64,000 nt of DNA from Epiperipatus broadwayi (GCA_028023455.1 JAQFVV010012446.1:7614124-7678123), one strand, 5' to 3'. Shown: positions 1 to 11,152, counted from the stretch's first letter. Notes: generated from the sequence alone by a model not told the origin. Translations and numbers: made by a program.

Positions 1-218
1 AAATTTGGAGCTTTCTAAGTTGTGGACTCATTCTCCGCTTACAATCAACAATGGACTTGCCCAAAAATTTACTCTCAATAATGAACTTATCTAAACTATA
101 AAACTCTTTAGATGAGAATAACCTAAGCAAATAGTCAATGGCACAAACAGGCCAAAAATTAGGTTAATATATTCAAGTGTTCATACTAAAATTGTGGAGT
201 GAGCTATAAAACAGAGCA
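1..218. other. Unannotated A+T-rich sequence
   Basis: No gene, RNA or repeat that I can recognise. The stretch runs directly into the 98-bp tandem array. Confidence 0.5.
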
Positions 219-906
219 TTCTTTTAGAAAGAGATGAGTACAAATGATATTGAACCATAATCATAAGACTAATTCACTGATCTGAAATTACAGTAAACAG
301 GTATACTCACATTTGGTTCTTTTAGAAAGAGATGAGTACAAATGGTATTGAACCATAATCATAAAACTAATTCACTGATCTTAAATTACAGTAAACAGGT
401 ATACTCACATTTGGTTCTTTTAGAAAGAGATGAGTACAAATGGTATTGAACCATAATCATAAGACTAATTCACTGATCTGAAATTACAGTAAACAGGTAT
501 ACTCACATTTGGTTCTTTTAGAAAGAGATGAGTACAAATGGTATTGAACCATAATCATAAGACTAATTCACTGATCTGAAATTACAGTAAACAGGTATAC
601 TCACATTTGGTTCTTTTAGAAAGAGATGAGTACAAATGGTATTGAACCATAATCATAAGACTAATTCACTGATCTGAAATTACAGTAAACAGGTATACTC
701 ACATTTGGTTCTTTTAGAAAGAGATGAGTACAAATGGTATTGAACCATAATCATAAAACTAATTCACTGATCTTAAATTACAGTAAACAGGTATACTCAC
801 ATTTGGTTCTTTTAGAAAGAGATGAGTACAAATGGTATTGAACCATAATCATAAGACTAATTCACTGATCTGAAATTACAGTAAACAGGTATACTCACAT
901 TTGGTA
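219..906. repeat. Tandem array, seven copies of a 98-bp unit
   Basis: The phrase CTTTTAGAAAGAGATGAGTA recurs with its C at 221, 319, 417, 515, 613, 711 and 809, which is exactly 98 bp each time. The array ends where the next unit should start at 907. Copies are nearly identical. Copies 2 and 6 share two substitutions (ATAAAACT instead of ATAAGACT, and GATCTTAAA instead of GATCTGAAA), which suggests duplication of a four-unit block. There are no stops-free frames, so it is not coding. It behaves like a young mini- or satellite array. Confidence 0.95.
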
Positions 907-1530
907 CAAAATGTCACTGAAGGAAATTCATGATGGAAGCCAGTGTGGCTGGAAATGTTAAATTTATTTGAAAAGTCACAGTAATCCTCCACTTGCAGGT
1001 TGTTATTGACAATATATATATATATTGTAATGGATGTTTAAGACACCATTACAAAAATTATAGTTTTATAGGGGTGAAGAAAATAAAATACATTTTTATA
1101 TAAGGTTCCGTTTGTAAAACTTGATTAAAAGTTTTTTTTTAATGCTTGTACAAATATATATGTATGTGCACGGGAATTATATTTTAATTCCACAGTTATA
1201 TATATTTTTTTTTAATTTTAATTTTGAAAAAAAAAAAAGAAAACTAAGATTTTTTTTTTTTTTGTTAAATTTATGTAAAAGTAAAGTGTACAAATAGATT
1301 GCTTTTCAGATTTGGGGATTTAGATTGATAAGGCTAATTAAAAAGAAAGAAAACAAAAAGAAAAGAATTTTTCATTAGTTAATTCCTAGATCTGTAAAGG
1401 GCAATTTATTTCATTAATTAGATAACTATTGTTATCTAGATCGAGAATTTTTAAATTTTAATTAAAAAGAAAAAGTTTAGTAATTGGTTTAAGAGATATG
1501 ATTAAGATATAACAGGGAATCAGGCCATTG
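907..1530. other. A+T-rich spacer with poly-A/poly-T runs
   Basis: Contains a short (TA)n tract near 1012-1026 and long homopolymer A and T runs at 1200-1262. I see no coding frame or structured RNA here. Confidence 0.5.
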
Positions 1531-1535
1531 GATTA

Positions 1536-1901
1536 TCAGGGACTAGCTTTCAATACTGGCATCAGGAGAATACTTGCACCAACGCAAAGAGACAGACACC
1601 CACTCTGACAGGAGAATTGCACAATTATCCCGGCCAAAAATACTTGGAAAGAACGATTCCTGCATATTCTGAAAGCTGATCCGGAAATTATTCTACCTAG
1701 AATGAACATTAAACCTACAGCAAGAATATTTTCTTTACCATGATGTGCTAAGCTTCTCATCAGGACAGATTCAAACATCCTGTGTCTCCATTAACTGTCT
1801 ATAATGCCATAAGAACTGGCTCCAAAGAAACTACTAACCAACTCGCCCAAGCCTACCGTCAGTGAATCCTGTAATGGACTATACTTAAGAAGTCTAGTGC
1901 A
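1536..1901 (-). pseudogene. Unrecognised hydrophobic frame with one stop
   Basis: Reading the minus strand from 1901 to 1536 gives about 121 codons interrupted by a single TAA at 1791-1793. The longest uninterrupted piece starts at the ATG at 1776-1778 and is 80 residues. The translation is rich in I, L, V, F and G and contains GLGELVSSFFGASS upstream of the stop and ENILAVGLMFILGRIISGSA downstream, which could be membrane segments. The local G+C is higher than in the flanks. I do not recognise the family. It could be a decayed exon of a membrane protein, part of an unknown element, or chance. Confidence 0.22.
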
Positions 1902-3087
1902 CTAGCGTTTAACTAAATTATTAAGGTACCTTATGCTCCACAATTTAAATAATTTTGTTGTCTTAGATTTGTTTTTTTTTTAAAAATATAAATGTTTTTC
2001 AAGTTGTATATTATGTAATTCGTTTTCTGTGTGCTTGATAATTCTTTTTTTTTCTCTTTTAACGAGTGCTAGTTTCAAACCTGTTACTGTCCGTCCTATT
2101 TAAGTCTTAGTAAGTAAGATAGTAGCTTATTTTAATCTCACATTCCTTGTCGTTACAGAGTGCAGTCTGGATATTATAGACTAATTTAATTGGCTTTTGG
2201 CTTGTGACCCATTTTTATTATCCGTACTTATGTCGCGACCTTAATTATTAGTAATAGACGATTACAAAATATAATAGGCTTTAGTTTTATTTCTTAAAGC
2301 TTCCAATTCATTTATTAGGGGCACGTACAATCGTTTTAACCCTTTCTATAGGTAGATCATGAGCTCCTAGCATGTCTCACTCAGAGGAAGATCAATCGAT
2401 TGAAAGTAATAACTTTCAACACTCTTTTTATTATTATTAATGTTTTGGAAGCTACCTTTGCATTTCTTCTGTTTTGACATAAATCTCTTTTTTTTACTAT
2501 GGGTTATAAGCAGGAAGCCAACCTCCCTTGTCTGACATGAGATCACTGTATACTTACTAATACTTCGGCTACTGCCAGTATTTTGCACTCTTTCACACAC
2601 AGGAAATCACTCTCAAAGCCATATAAATATTTTAGTTTAATTTTGCGAATGTACGTGTAGTACATATTTTAAGTGTGCTTTAAAGATTATTATTTAGATT
2701 TATGTTCATTTAATCATACTTTTAATAAAATTATTTATTTATTCCTTTACTTAGCTGATTTTGTTTTCTGTTGCTACCTTTCCAACTCACTGAACAAAAC
2801 ATAGATCTCATTTGCTTGATTGAGCTAGTCCGGTGCATTCGATTCGCATATCCTGTAACCCCTTAAAAATAAATGTCTAGTTCCAAATTTCAGACTAGTG
2901 GCGCCCTGGCGGTCAGTTTATGTGAGTCTAAAGCTTTTGTCCGGTATAATATATATATAATTGAAATAATATTTTTAACCGTTTATAAACAATTACAAAC
3001 AATCTTGAAATCCGCAGAAGTACTTTTGGTTACTTTCTAACCTGCCTCAACTGCCATTAATTAATTAACGGATATTTTATTTATTTT

Positions 3088-3118
<31 letters not shown>
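1902..3118. other. Non-coding spacer with CA/TA microsatellite
   Basis: No gene is supportable; a 77-codon minus frame at 2367-2600 has no recognisable motif. A (CA)n(TA)n microsatellite lies at about 3089-3118. Confidence 0.5.
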
Positions 3119-3635
3119 AAGATAAAGGCTTCAGGTATTTTTTCTTGTAGCATTTATCATAAAAAAATAAAATAAATAAGCTTGTTTAGAGCTATTAGCA
3201 TGCTCTTTATATATTACATATTGGTAATACAAGCTATATAGGTCATATGACAAATGACTGATATTTTACTAATATTATAATTTTGCTATTAGGGCTTTGG
3301 CTATATTAAATTGCTAAGCCTACTAATATATGAGATCACTGAATTTAGTTCAGGCTCATATAGTTTCTTTGGTTAAAGAGCTCAATTTGAAGACATGTAG
3401 GTGTCTGAAGATTTGGATCTCTTTCTTAATATTTAAAAATTAGATAAATGCTTGGCTTGAGTTAATATTTTGAATCTAATGTCCTAAGCTCCTCACTGAT
3501 GAGAACCATAAGCTCAAAACCGGTCTGGGGCTGGGAACCATCATAGGTAAAGGCTTCAGGTATTTTCTCTTGTAGCATTTATCATAATAAAATAAAATAA
3601 ATAAGCTTGTTTAGAGCTATTAGCATGCTCTTTAT
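3119..3635 (+). repeat. Dispersed repeat with duplicated segment, target of the LTR element
   Basis: A segment of about 85 bp starting AAAGGCTTCAGGTATTTT occurs at about 3124-3215 and again at 3546-3635, nearly identical, ending in both cases at GCATGCTCTTTAT. The LTR retrotransposon begins immediately after the second copy. The sequence between them (about 3270-3535) is a dispersed repeat: a diverged copy in the opposite orientation lies at about 43600-43900, where the same blocks (GACATCTATATGTCTTCAAA, CGGTCTGA and the CTAATATATG block) appear inverted and in the same order. Confidence 0.7.
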
Positions 3636-5403
3636 TGTGACGACCACCTAAAGTCATCGTCACACACATATATTTATTAATAACATTAGATAAATTCACT
3701 AACAAGAAGTAATGAAGGTGAAATAAATTAGCTATTAAATTTTTAAAAAAAGGAAGGAAAAGAAAAAATTGAAAGTCTAATGTCAAAATTACTGTGGATT
3801 TTGTAATAGTAAGAGAAGGGGAGGGGGGTGCATAAAGAAATGCGTCTCTTTCTCTCTTGTAAGTCAAATGCTAGAAAGTTATTTTTGTTTATTGTGGGAG
3901 AGGGGAAGGGGATGCATAAAGAAATGCGTTTCTTCTCTCTCATTAAAAAACTATATAATAACAAATTAAAATAAAATGTAAAACACAAATGTGGAAAAAA
4001 AAATGAATTGTAAACTTTAAATAAAATGTAATATGTGATATATAAAAAGAAAAACAATATGGCCATAGGTGTGAAAGTCTGTTGGACAAATTAAATTCCA
4101 CGGACAAAGAAAATGTTAACAACGGAAGATCTTTGCCTGATCTGTTAAATTAATTGGGACTTACATTCCAGCCACTAATTAAATAAAGAAACATAATGAT
4201 AAGAATTGGTTGGAAATCTAAGTCTTAATTAAAAATTTTAAAAAACAATGAACAAAAGAAAGAGATTAAGAAAATTACAATTTTTATCTGGCATTGCTAG
4301 TAGAGACTTTGAAGAAGCAACAGCTCAAAGAAAATGAAAGAAGTGCGTGGCTAGTGGCGTTAAAGGGACGTGGGTTCGGATTCAAGCCGTCTCATCACTG
4401 ACTCACAATGTAAGATCTTTGCCTGACCTGCTAGAGGGACCACCGCTTCTGTAGCTGTCAACTGAAACTCAACCTAAAGAATCAACAAGCAAAACTGGAA
4501 TGAGAAATAACCCCACAAACTGAGGAAGTTAATCAAGAGCGCTCGGAAGAAATACCCATGGGACAATTACAACAAAGCCTAGGTAAAAGCATGCATGCAT
4601 TTTAATCTGTTTACTACTCATAACTAAATACACAATTAATAATTTGATAAAATAGAACTCTATCAACAGGACTTTAAGAACTTTAATATTTGATCTGTTT
4701 TCATATGTTTTATTATAGCCATGTATTTTATAAGTGTGTGTTTTTTATTATTATTATTATAATGTATTTTTTTATATAAAGTGTGAGTATTATTATTAAA
4801 CATATTTATCATTAAATTTCGTATCCTTGCTTTATTCTCCTATCACCAAGCTACGACAGGGGGGGAAACTGTAATTAGTGATTAAAGGGGCATGCTGATT
4901 TGTTTAAGGTATTCATGTGCTGCTTGTTCGTGCGAATTCCCAATTCTAAAAAATAAATAGCAAGCGCTGGACATTCGTTAAATTTCTTTGAAATGGTTTG
5001 CGTTGTTCAGCAGCCGAGAGTTCTTGATCGGGAAAAATAACGCCAAGATAATATGTACGTATTGCCTTGGGGTTCGGTCAAGGGTATAGATATGAAGTTA
5101 AATTTGTATCTGTATTAGCTCTCTGCTTGCATTGTAATGGCGTTGGTTAAATAAATAAATAAACAATATCCATTACAGTTGGAGGCTAAGCCGGGATATT
5201 TCGGTTAGCAAAACTGATAGTAAACAAATAAGAAATAAGAATAAGCAAATGCTGTAAAAATAAATGTATAATAAATAAATAAATGAAAGGAAGAATCAAA
5301 GTTGTGAAAAAATAAAGTATAATAAATAAGTCTAAAATATAATTGAAAGTATTAAAGATTTAAATCAAATCAAGCAACCATCCAAATAACCATTTCCGTT
5401 ATA
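3636..5403 (+). repeat. 5' LTR of the gypsy element
   Basis: Begins TGTGACGACCACCTAAAGTC and is matched almost base for base by 11153-12916. At about 1,768 bp it is long for a gypsy LTR. The right end is set by the loss of homology between the LTRs after TTCCRTTATA. A canonical-looking ACA end followed by GTTGGAGGC occurs earlier, at 5175-5177, inside the LTR (see findings). The minus-strand frames over 3556-4066 are low-complexity shadows of this repeat and not genes. Confidence 0.93.
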
Positions 5404-5840
5404 ATTGGGGGCCAGAGTCCGGGATATATTGTCACATTTACAAGTTCAGCCCATTTGAATTCGAGTATAACAAAATTAATAGTTTATGCAATAATTAATA
5501 AACAAATCAAAAAATAGCTTGGTGGTAGACAAAAGCAAGAAATAAAATAAATATTAGAGGGTAAAAGGAGAGAAAGAGAATGTGATATAATTTGGGAAGT
5601 TAGGTTGTAAATTGGAGACAGTTGCGGAGGGGTCTTGAAGGCAGGCATGGGTGAGTGATGATTAGTGAGTGAGATGGGGAGAGTCGAACAAACGTACCTA
5701 GTGTCAGTGAAATATAAAGTTAGTAAAGTAAGATAATCCTATAAGGATAGGGTTAGAATAATAAAGCTGTAGAATAAAATATAAATGATTAGTGTGTGTG
5801 TGTTAAATAAATTTGATGCACACGATATCAAAAAACAAAA
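5404..5840 (+). promoter_or_regulatory. Leader with candidate primer-binding site
   Basis: Directly after the LTR, ATTGGGGGCCAGAGTCCGGG (5404-5423) has the TGG start and position expected of a tRNA primer-binding site. I could not assign the tRNA with confidence. The rest is an A+T-rich untranslated leader up to the first gag ATG at 5841. Confidence 0.6.
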
Positions 5841-6985
5841 ATGGATGCTCTAGTGGGTGAAATAGAAAAAACCTCCGAAGAACTAATGGAACCGTCCGGA
5901 GAAATAGCTAGTGAAGGAGATATAGAAATTAGAAAGGGAATGGAGACAGTGGTTGATGATAAAAATAAAATAGAAAGCTATAATATAATGGATATGTTCA
6001 CGAAATTAATGGAAGGCCAGCAAAGGTTGATTATAGAAATGAGGGGAAGGGATGAGAAAAATAGTAGGAGGATAGAAGAGGTGGATGAACGACTAAGTAA
6101 GAATTTTAGCCAAAAGGTTGAACAAGTAAATAAAAAATGTGAACAAACCTCATATTAAGTGAAGGTCGCGAATGAAAGGTTGTATCACCAGGAGGAATTA
6201 ATGGAGAATATAGAGCAGCACCTTCTGGGAGAATGGGTTAAAGTAAAACACGGCGTTGAGTTGAAAGTAAATTATAAGATGGAATATGTGAAGGATAGGC
6301 TAGAAACATTGTGTCAAGAGGTAGACAAGCTTAGAGAGGAGGAAGGGAAGAAAATAAAGAAAGAAAGAAAGGAGGAACAGGAAAACATGCAAACATGGGC
6401 AGATATACGTAAAACAGAGGCAGCCAGTCAGTTGTTAAGAGTGAAAACATTCTCAGGACAGGAGGGAGAGATGCCAAATGAGCATTTGGAGAGTGTGGAG
6501 CGGTATTGCAACTTGAATAGATTGAGTGATGAGGCAAGGGTTGCCATAGCACGCAGTCACATACAGGATGAAGCCCAGTTTTGGTGGGACTCACTACAAG
6601 TAAAACCGGCGACATTCGAGGAATATAAGCACTCGATGTTAGCAAGCTACTGGGGGGAGGAGCTTCAGGAAAATTTTAAGTTTCAAATAGCACAAATTAA
6701 ATGGCAGCCGGGGGAATCACTTCACGCATTTTTTCACAGACAGGTAGCGAAATCGAGAGCGCTCACTATACACCCATTGACAGAGCAGCAAATCATGCGG
6801 CTAGTTAGACGAGGCTTGCCCACAGAGATAGAACAAATGATGATTGACAAGCAAACGGTAGAACAGATGGCTGAGGTTTTAATAACTTTAGATAATAGTA
6901 CAGGAGGAGACAAAGATGTGGAAGCTGGTCATATACAGTTAGCGAATTTGGTACATAACAGGGAAGAGAATATGCCTACGATGGC
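5841..6985 (+). pseudogene. gag: gag region of the gypsy element, interrupted
   Basis: The frame starts at the ATG at 5841, in the context AAAAATGG. It encodes a charged, coiled-coil-like N-terminus continuing to about 6420, then a retrotransposon gag core at about 6445-6900. The core has a conserved tryptophan-rich block (AQFWWDSL), then WQPGESLHAFF, matching the family of gag proteins found in gypsy elements. An in-frame TAA at 6156-6158 breaks it about 105 codons in; reading resumes in the same frame. I see no CCHC zinc knuckle between the core and the protease, which many gypsy gags have. The product would form the virus-like particle in the cytoplasm. Confidence 0.85.
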
Positions 6986-7330
6986 ACCGCAGATCTGTCC
7001 AAAGATAAAAGTAAGAGTAGGAGAAATTGGGACTACTGCACTATTAGACTCGGGGAGTCAGATATCTGTTATGTCACAGGAGATGTTTGATAAAGTAAGT
7101 TGTGTCAACCCAGGGATTAAAACCCTACCTTTGAAAATGACACATGTCGTAATGGCTAATGGAAAGAGAGTCAAACTGGCATCAAAACAGGTATGGGTGA
7201 CATTATGCATAGCTAATAGAGAATATGATCATGTATTGTTGATTTTAGAAGGATTAATCCATGAAGTTATACTAGGATCGGACTTTATGCATAAAAATGA
7301 GTGTGTGTTGGATTTTAAACGTAGTCGGGC
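6986..7330 (+). pseudogene. pol: Aspartic protease domain of pol
   Basis: This domain is in the same frame as gag with no shift, so gag and pol form one long frame. The catalytic motif LLDSGSQISVMS is at about 7040-7075, with the flap-side hydrophobic motif VILGSDFMHKN near 7267-7300, as in retropepsins. The family cuts the polyprotein into its parts and works as a dimer. No stop falls in this domain, but the polyprotein as a whole is broken. Confidence 0.88.
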
Positions 7331-8896
7331 AGAGATGGGTAATGTAACAACTCCATTTATAATGGATTTAAGGGAACAGACTGATAAAATGGATTATATA
7401 CAAAACGCCTCGATGGAGATAGAAATGCTGAAAGTGATAGATGAATCGAAAGTCATAAGTGATAGACAAAGAGATAGGCTGAAGAAATTATTACACTGCC
7501 ACGAGGTGGTATTCTCGGAGATTCCCGGAGAGATCCGGGGGTATGAACACAGGATAAGGCTCATGGAAGATCAGCCTTATCGAGCTCACGCGTATCCCAT
7601 ACCCTATCAATATAGACGTGAGGTAGAAGAGCAAATAGATAAAATGCTGACATGGGGAATCATATCTAAATGCTCATCCCCATATAATAACCCCATCGTA
7701 ACAGTAAAGAAAAAGGACGGATCAATTCGGTTGTGTTTAGATGCTAGACAGTTGAACAGAATAACCATTCCTGATACGAACGCTCCGCCACCTATGAATG
7801 AATTGTTAACAAGATTTAAAAATAAAAAAATATTTTCGACTTTCGACTTGACGTCCAGTTATTGGCAAATTAAGTTGCATCCAAGGGACCGGAAATATAC
7901 GGCATTTAGGTATAATGGATGAGCGTATAACTTTAATAGAATTCCATTTGGGTTAAAAAATAGTGGGGCGGGGCTAGTGCAGTGTCTAGATCAAGTGTTG
8001 TGGAAGAGGTTAAAAATTTTGTTGTGATATATGTGGACGATATTGTTGTTGCGTCAGAAAGTATAGAGGAACATTTTGAGCATTTAGAACGGTTATTAGA
8101 CGAGTGCAAAAGGAAAGGTATCAGAATCAATTTGAATAAAAGCCATGTGATGGCTACAGAGGTCAAATTTCTAGGCCATAATATCAGCGAGAGGGGAATA
8201 CTACCTAACCCGGAAAAAATCCAAGCAATTCAGAAGTTTCCTACACCTCGAAATAAAAAACATGTTAAATCGTTCCTGGGGCTGTGTACATTTTACAATC
8301 GGTTCTATAGGGGCTTTTCACTAGACATGGAGCCATTACTACAATTATTAAGAAAGGAGAAAGCATGGATGTGGGGTGAACAGCATGAGCGAAGTTTCCA
8401 AAGAGTGAAGGAGGGATTCTTAGGGGAAGTTATGCTGTCATATCCTGATTTCAATAGACCGTTCTTCATACAGACGGATAGTAGCGGGTTCGGACTGGGG
8501 GCCACGTTGTTTCAAATACTAGAAAAAGGGCAACACGGAATCCTTTGCCTTATTAGTCACTTACTGAAAGGACCGGAAGTGAATTATACCGTGTCTGAGA
8601 AGGAAGCGCTGGCAGTTGTGTGGGCATTTAAGAAATTTCAACAATATTTGATAGATTCTGAAGTAGTGGTGATGACCGACCATAAGAGCCTTGAGTTTCT
8701 TAACCACAGTTTTTTGACAAATAGCAGGCTAATAAGGTGGAGTTTGTTCCTGCAGGAATTTAACTATAAAGTAGTGTACTGCTGCAGGAAAGAGAACATT
8801 GTAGCAGATACTCTAAGCCGATATCCGATGGCAGAAGGGCAACACTTAAGCTGTGATGGAGTATATATAGCCACAGCGGAAATGGACGGAGAATGA
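7331..8896 (+). pseudogene. pol: Reverse transcriptase and RNase H domains of pol, broken
   Basis: Reverse transcriptase motifs are clear: NNPIVTVKKKDGSIRLCLDA (near 7687), FSTFDLTSSYWQIKLHP (near 7832), IPFGLKNSG (near 7940) and the YVDD catalytic box (about 8026-8040). RNase H follows, with QTDSSGFGLGA near 8470, SEKEALAVVW near 8596, TDHKSLEFL near 8677 and the ADTLSR end near 8806. These domains copy the element RNA into DNA and remove the template. An in-frame TGA lies at 7920-7922. The frame shifts between about 7990 and 8025, just before YVDD, and a second TGA ends the open stretch at 8894-8896. The copy is therefore dead for reverse transcription. Confidence 0.93.
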
Positions 8897-10138
8897 ACAA
8901 TGGAAGATGAGTTGCGGAAATTAAAAGAGCATCAAGGAAGGGACAACGAGTGCAAGCAGATGATAAACTATTTACAACATCAGCCTATGACTGACATGAA
9001 GAAGAATCCATTGTGGAAGGACAGGAAGCACTTCTGCTTAAAAGGAGGAGTCCTTCAGCGTGTGTTTCGGAGAAAGAAACAAACGCGTATTGTCTTACCG
9101 GTCATCATGAGGAAACGAGTGATTGAACACATACATAATACATACGGCCATTATGGGGCGAAGAAGGTGGAAGGATGGCTCAGCCATTGGTTCTACTGGC
9201 CGCAAATGTATGCTAACATTATAAACGTCATTGGCACGTGTGCTGTGTGCGGAAAAACGAAGCCGCCTAACACATCGGGGATAGGTCCATTACAACCAAT
9301 CTATGCCCAGTGACCCAATAGTTTAATAGCAATTGACTTTTATGGGCCATTACCCCCATTTAATAAAATGAAATATCTGCTTGTCACATATGACATATTC
9401 TCGAAGCTAGTGGCGGCGTATCCAGTAACTCAGGCTAATGCAAAACAAACCATGAGGGCTTTAGAGCAACAACACTTCAGAGCTGTGGGAATTCCTGAGA
9501 AAATTCTATCAGATCATGGAACGCTGTTCATATCAAACGAATGGAAGAATTGGGTTCACAGACATGGGATAAAACACATACTGACGTCAATCCGTAACCC
9601 TCAGTCTAATCCATGTGAACGAATTATGAGGGAATTGGGGTGATTATTTCGCGTCTACATCCATGACGACCATCTAAGATGGGTAAAGGAAATCCCGTGA
9701 ATAGTAAATATGATAAACTGGTCAAAAAATGAATCCACAGGGTTCGAACCTATTCGTTTGCATTATGGGAGAAACATCCCATGCCCCTTTGAGACCAGAC
9801 TACCAGTGGGAACAAGATCGATAAATAGAAGGAAGGACACAGAGCAAGCACTCAGCTGGTTAAAAAAGATGGGAAATTTAAGACGTCGGAGACAGGGAGC
9901 AGCAAAAATCATATTTAAGATAGGAGATGAGGTCATGGTAAGAGTGCAGCCTGTGAGCCATACCGAGAAACATATGTATAAAAAGTTTCAACCTATCTAT
10001 GATGGCCCTTATGTAATCAGACGAAGGTATGGGAATAATGCTTTCGTAGTAGCACAAGGAATGGAGGAAAAGGGGACATATAATGCTCGGTCGCTAAGGC
10101 TGATAAGGAGGGATAAGAAGCCTCCAGACAAAAACTAA
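8897..10138 (+). pseudogene. pol: Integrase domain of pol, four in-frame TGA/one true stop
   Basis: This part reads in one frame from 8897 to the TAA at 10136-10138, broken by TGA at 9311-9313, 9641-9643 and 9698-9700. The HHCC zinc-binding segment (about 9120-9265) includes IEHIHNTYGHYG and CAVCGK. The catalytic core has D in AIDFYGPL (near 9331), D in LSDHGTLF (near 9508) and E in NPCERI (near 9610). The C-terminal part has GDEVMVRVQ and DGPYVIRR (9925-10030), and no chromodomain. Integrase joins the element DNA to the host chromosome. The TGA at 8894-8896 sits just upstream in this same frame. Confidence 0.92.
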
Positions 10139-11152
10139 TCCGAAAGAAAATAAACGGACGGATATGTCGGTTCGATGAAACAATAATGTCTTGGAATCAT
10201 GAAAAATAAAATTGTTTTTTTTTAAACGTATGACAGGTGGGGCAAATCGTCTCATGACAAATAATTAAAGTCACTATGATAAACAACAAAAAAAAAGTAG
10301 TGTTCACGGAGTGAAATTAATGATAAACTTAATGAGTGTTTATGTGCAGTCAAGCACAGCAAGACAAATGCAAATAAAAGTAAAAAAAAAAAAAGAAAGA
10401 AAGAAATCTATAAATAATTTATTCGTATCACAATCTGTCAATTATAAATGCAGATAGAATTAACAAATAAATAGAAGTAAAAATAAAAATAAGAATCGTT
10501 TAGGCTCATTAAAGAGCCAGTTAATAATTAATAAAAGAAATAAATGAATAATAGTGATAATACTTAAATGATAGGTATCACTGATAGGTGTATGAGGTTG
10601 CAGATTGAGGCATATATGTGTGTGGGTATGCATTATGTTTGGGTCGTATTTTGAGCTTGATTCAGCCGTCTCTTCGCTAACTGTAGATTCATGGCTTTCG
10701 GTGGTAAAACCCATTAAATGAAGCACCAGTAAGAATCCTGGACTCATGATATAATAAGAATTAGTTTCTCAAAATAAATAAAATAAAGAAATAAATAAAG
10801 AAAGAAATAAGAATTTGTTGTTTGCACAAGATGAACAGGCAGTAGAAATATCCTGCTGTTCACATGCTTTAAACCTTTTTATATTTTTTTGATAGAGTTA
10901 AGTCGTGCCATGGTCTCGTATGCATAGAGATTAAATTGGTTGATCAGCCAAAATCGATGGGAAAGAATTGTGTAGTTTTACCTAGCTGTCTCTCTGCAGT
11001 CATCCTCATCATCTTCATCACTCATCATGATAGAGTGGAAAAGTCTGTAATAAAAGCAGAAGTAAGGGTTGAAAGCAAAGAATTAAAATAAGCTCTCATC
11101 TCAGACTAAGATTCGACCCGATTTTAATTCTCAAAAAATGGGCGGAGTGTAA
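10139..11152 (+). other. 3' untranslated region and polypurine tract of the gypsy element
   Basis: No envelope gene is present. AAAAAATGGGCGGAGTGTAA at about 11133-11152 abuts the right LTR and is the candidate polypurine tract that primes plus-strand synthesis. A 95-codon frame on the minus strand at 10460-10747 begins with a hydrophobic, signal-peptide-like segment (MSPGFLLVLHLMGF) but then becomes low-complexity; I treat it as probably spurious. Confidence 0.75.

Noticed and set aside
219-906. Regularly spaced repeats resembling a CRISPR array
   Set aside because: The whole 98-bp unit repeats with no unique spacers, and the surrounding DNA is eukaryotic transposon-rich sequence.
3556-4066. 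Minus-strand frames of 103 and 107 codons in the 5' LTR (and 11124-11642 in the 3' LTR)
   Set aside because: They are F/L/S-rich translations of A/G-rich LTR sequence, start at arbitrary ATGs and have indels between the two LTRs.
6331-6645. 104-codon minus frame opposite gag
   Set aside because: Shadow of the gag coding strand; no motif.
7920-10138. TGA read as a sense codon (alternative genetic code)
   Set aside because: CpG decay explains the pattern more simply, and the same element also carries a TAA stop and a frameshift. I kept it only as a minor alternative.
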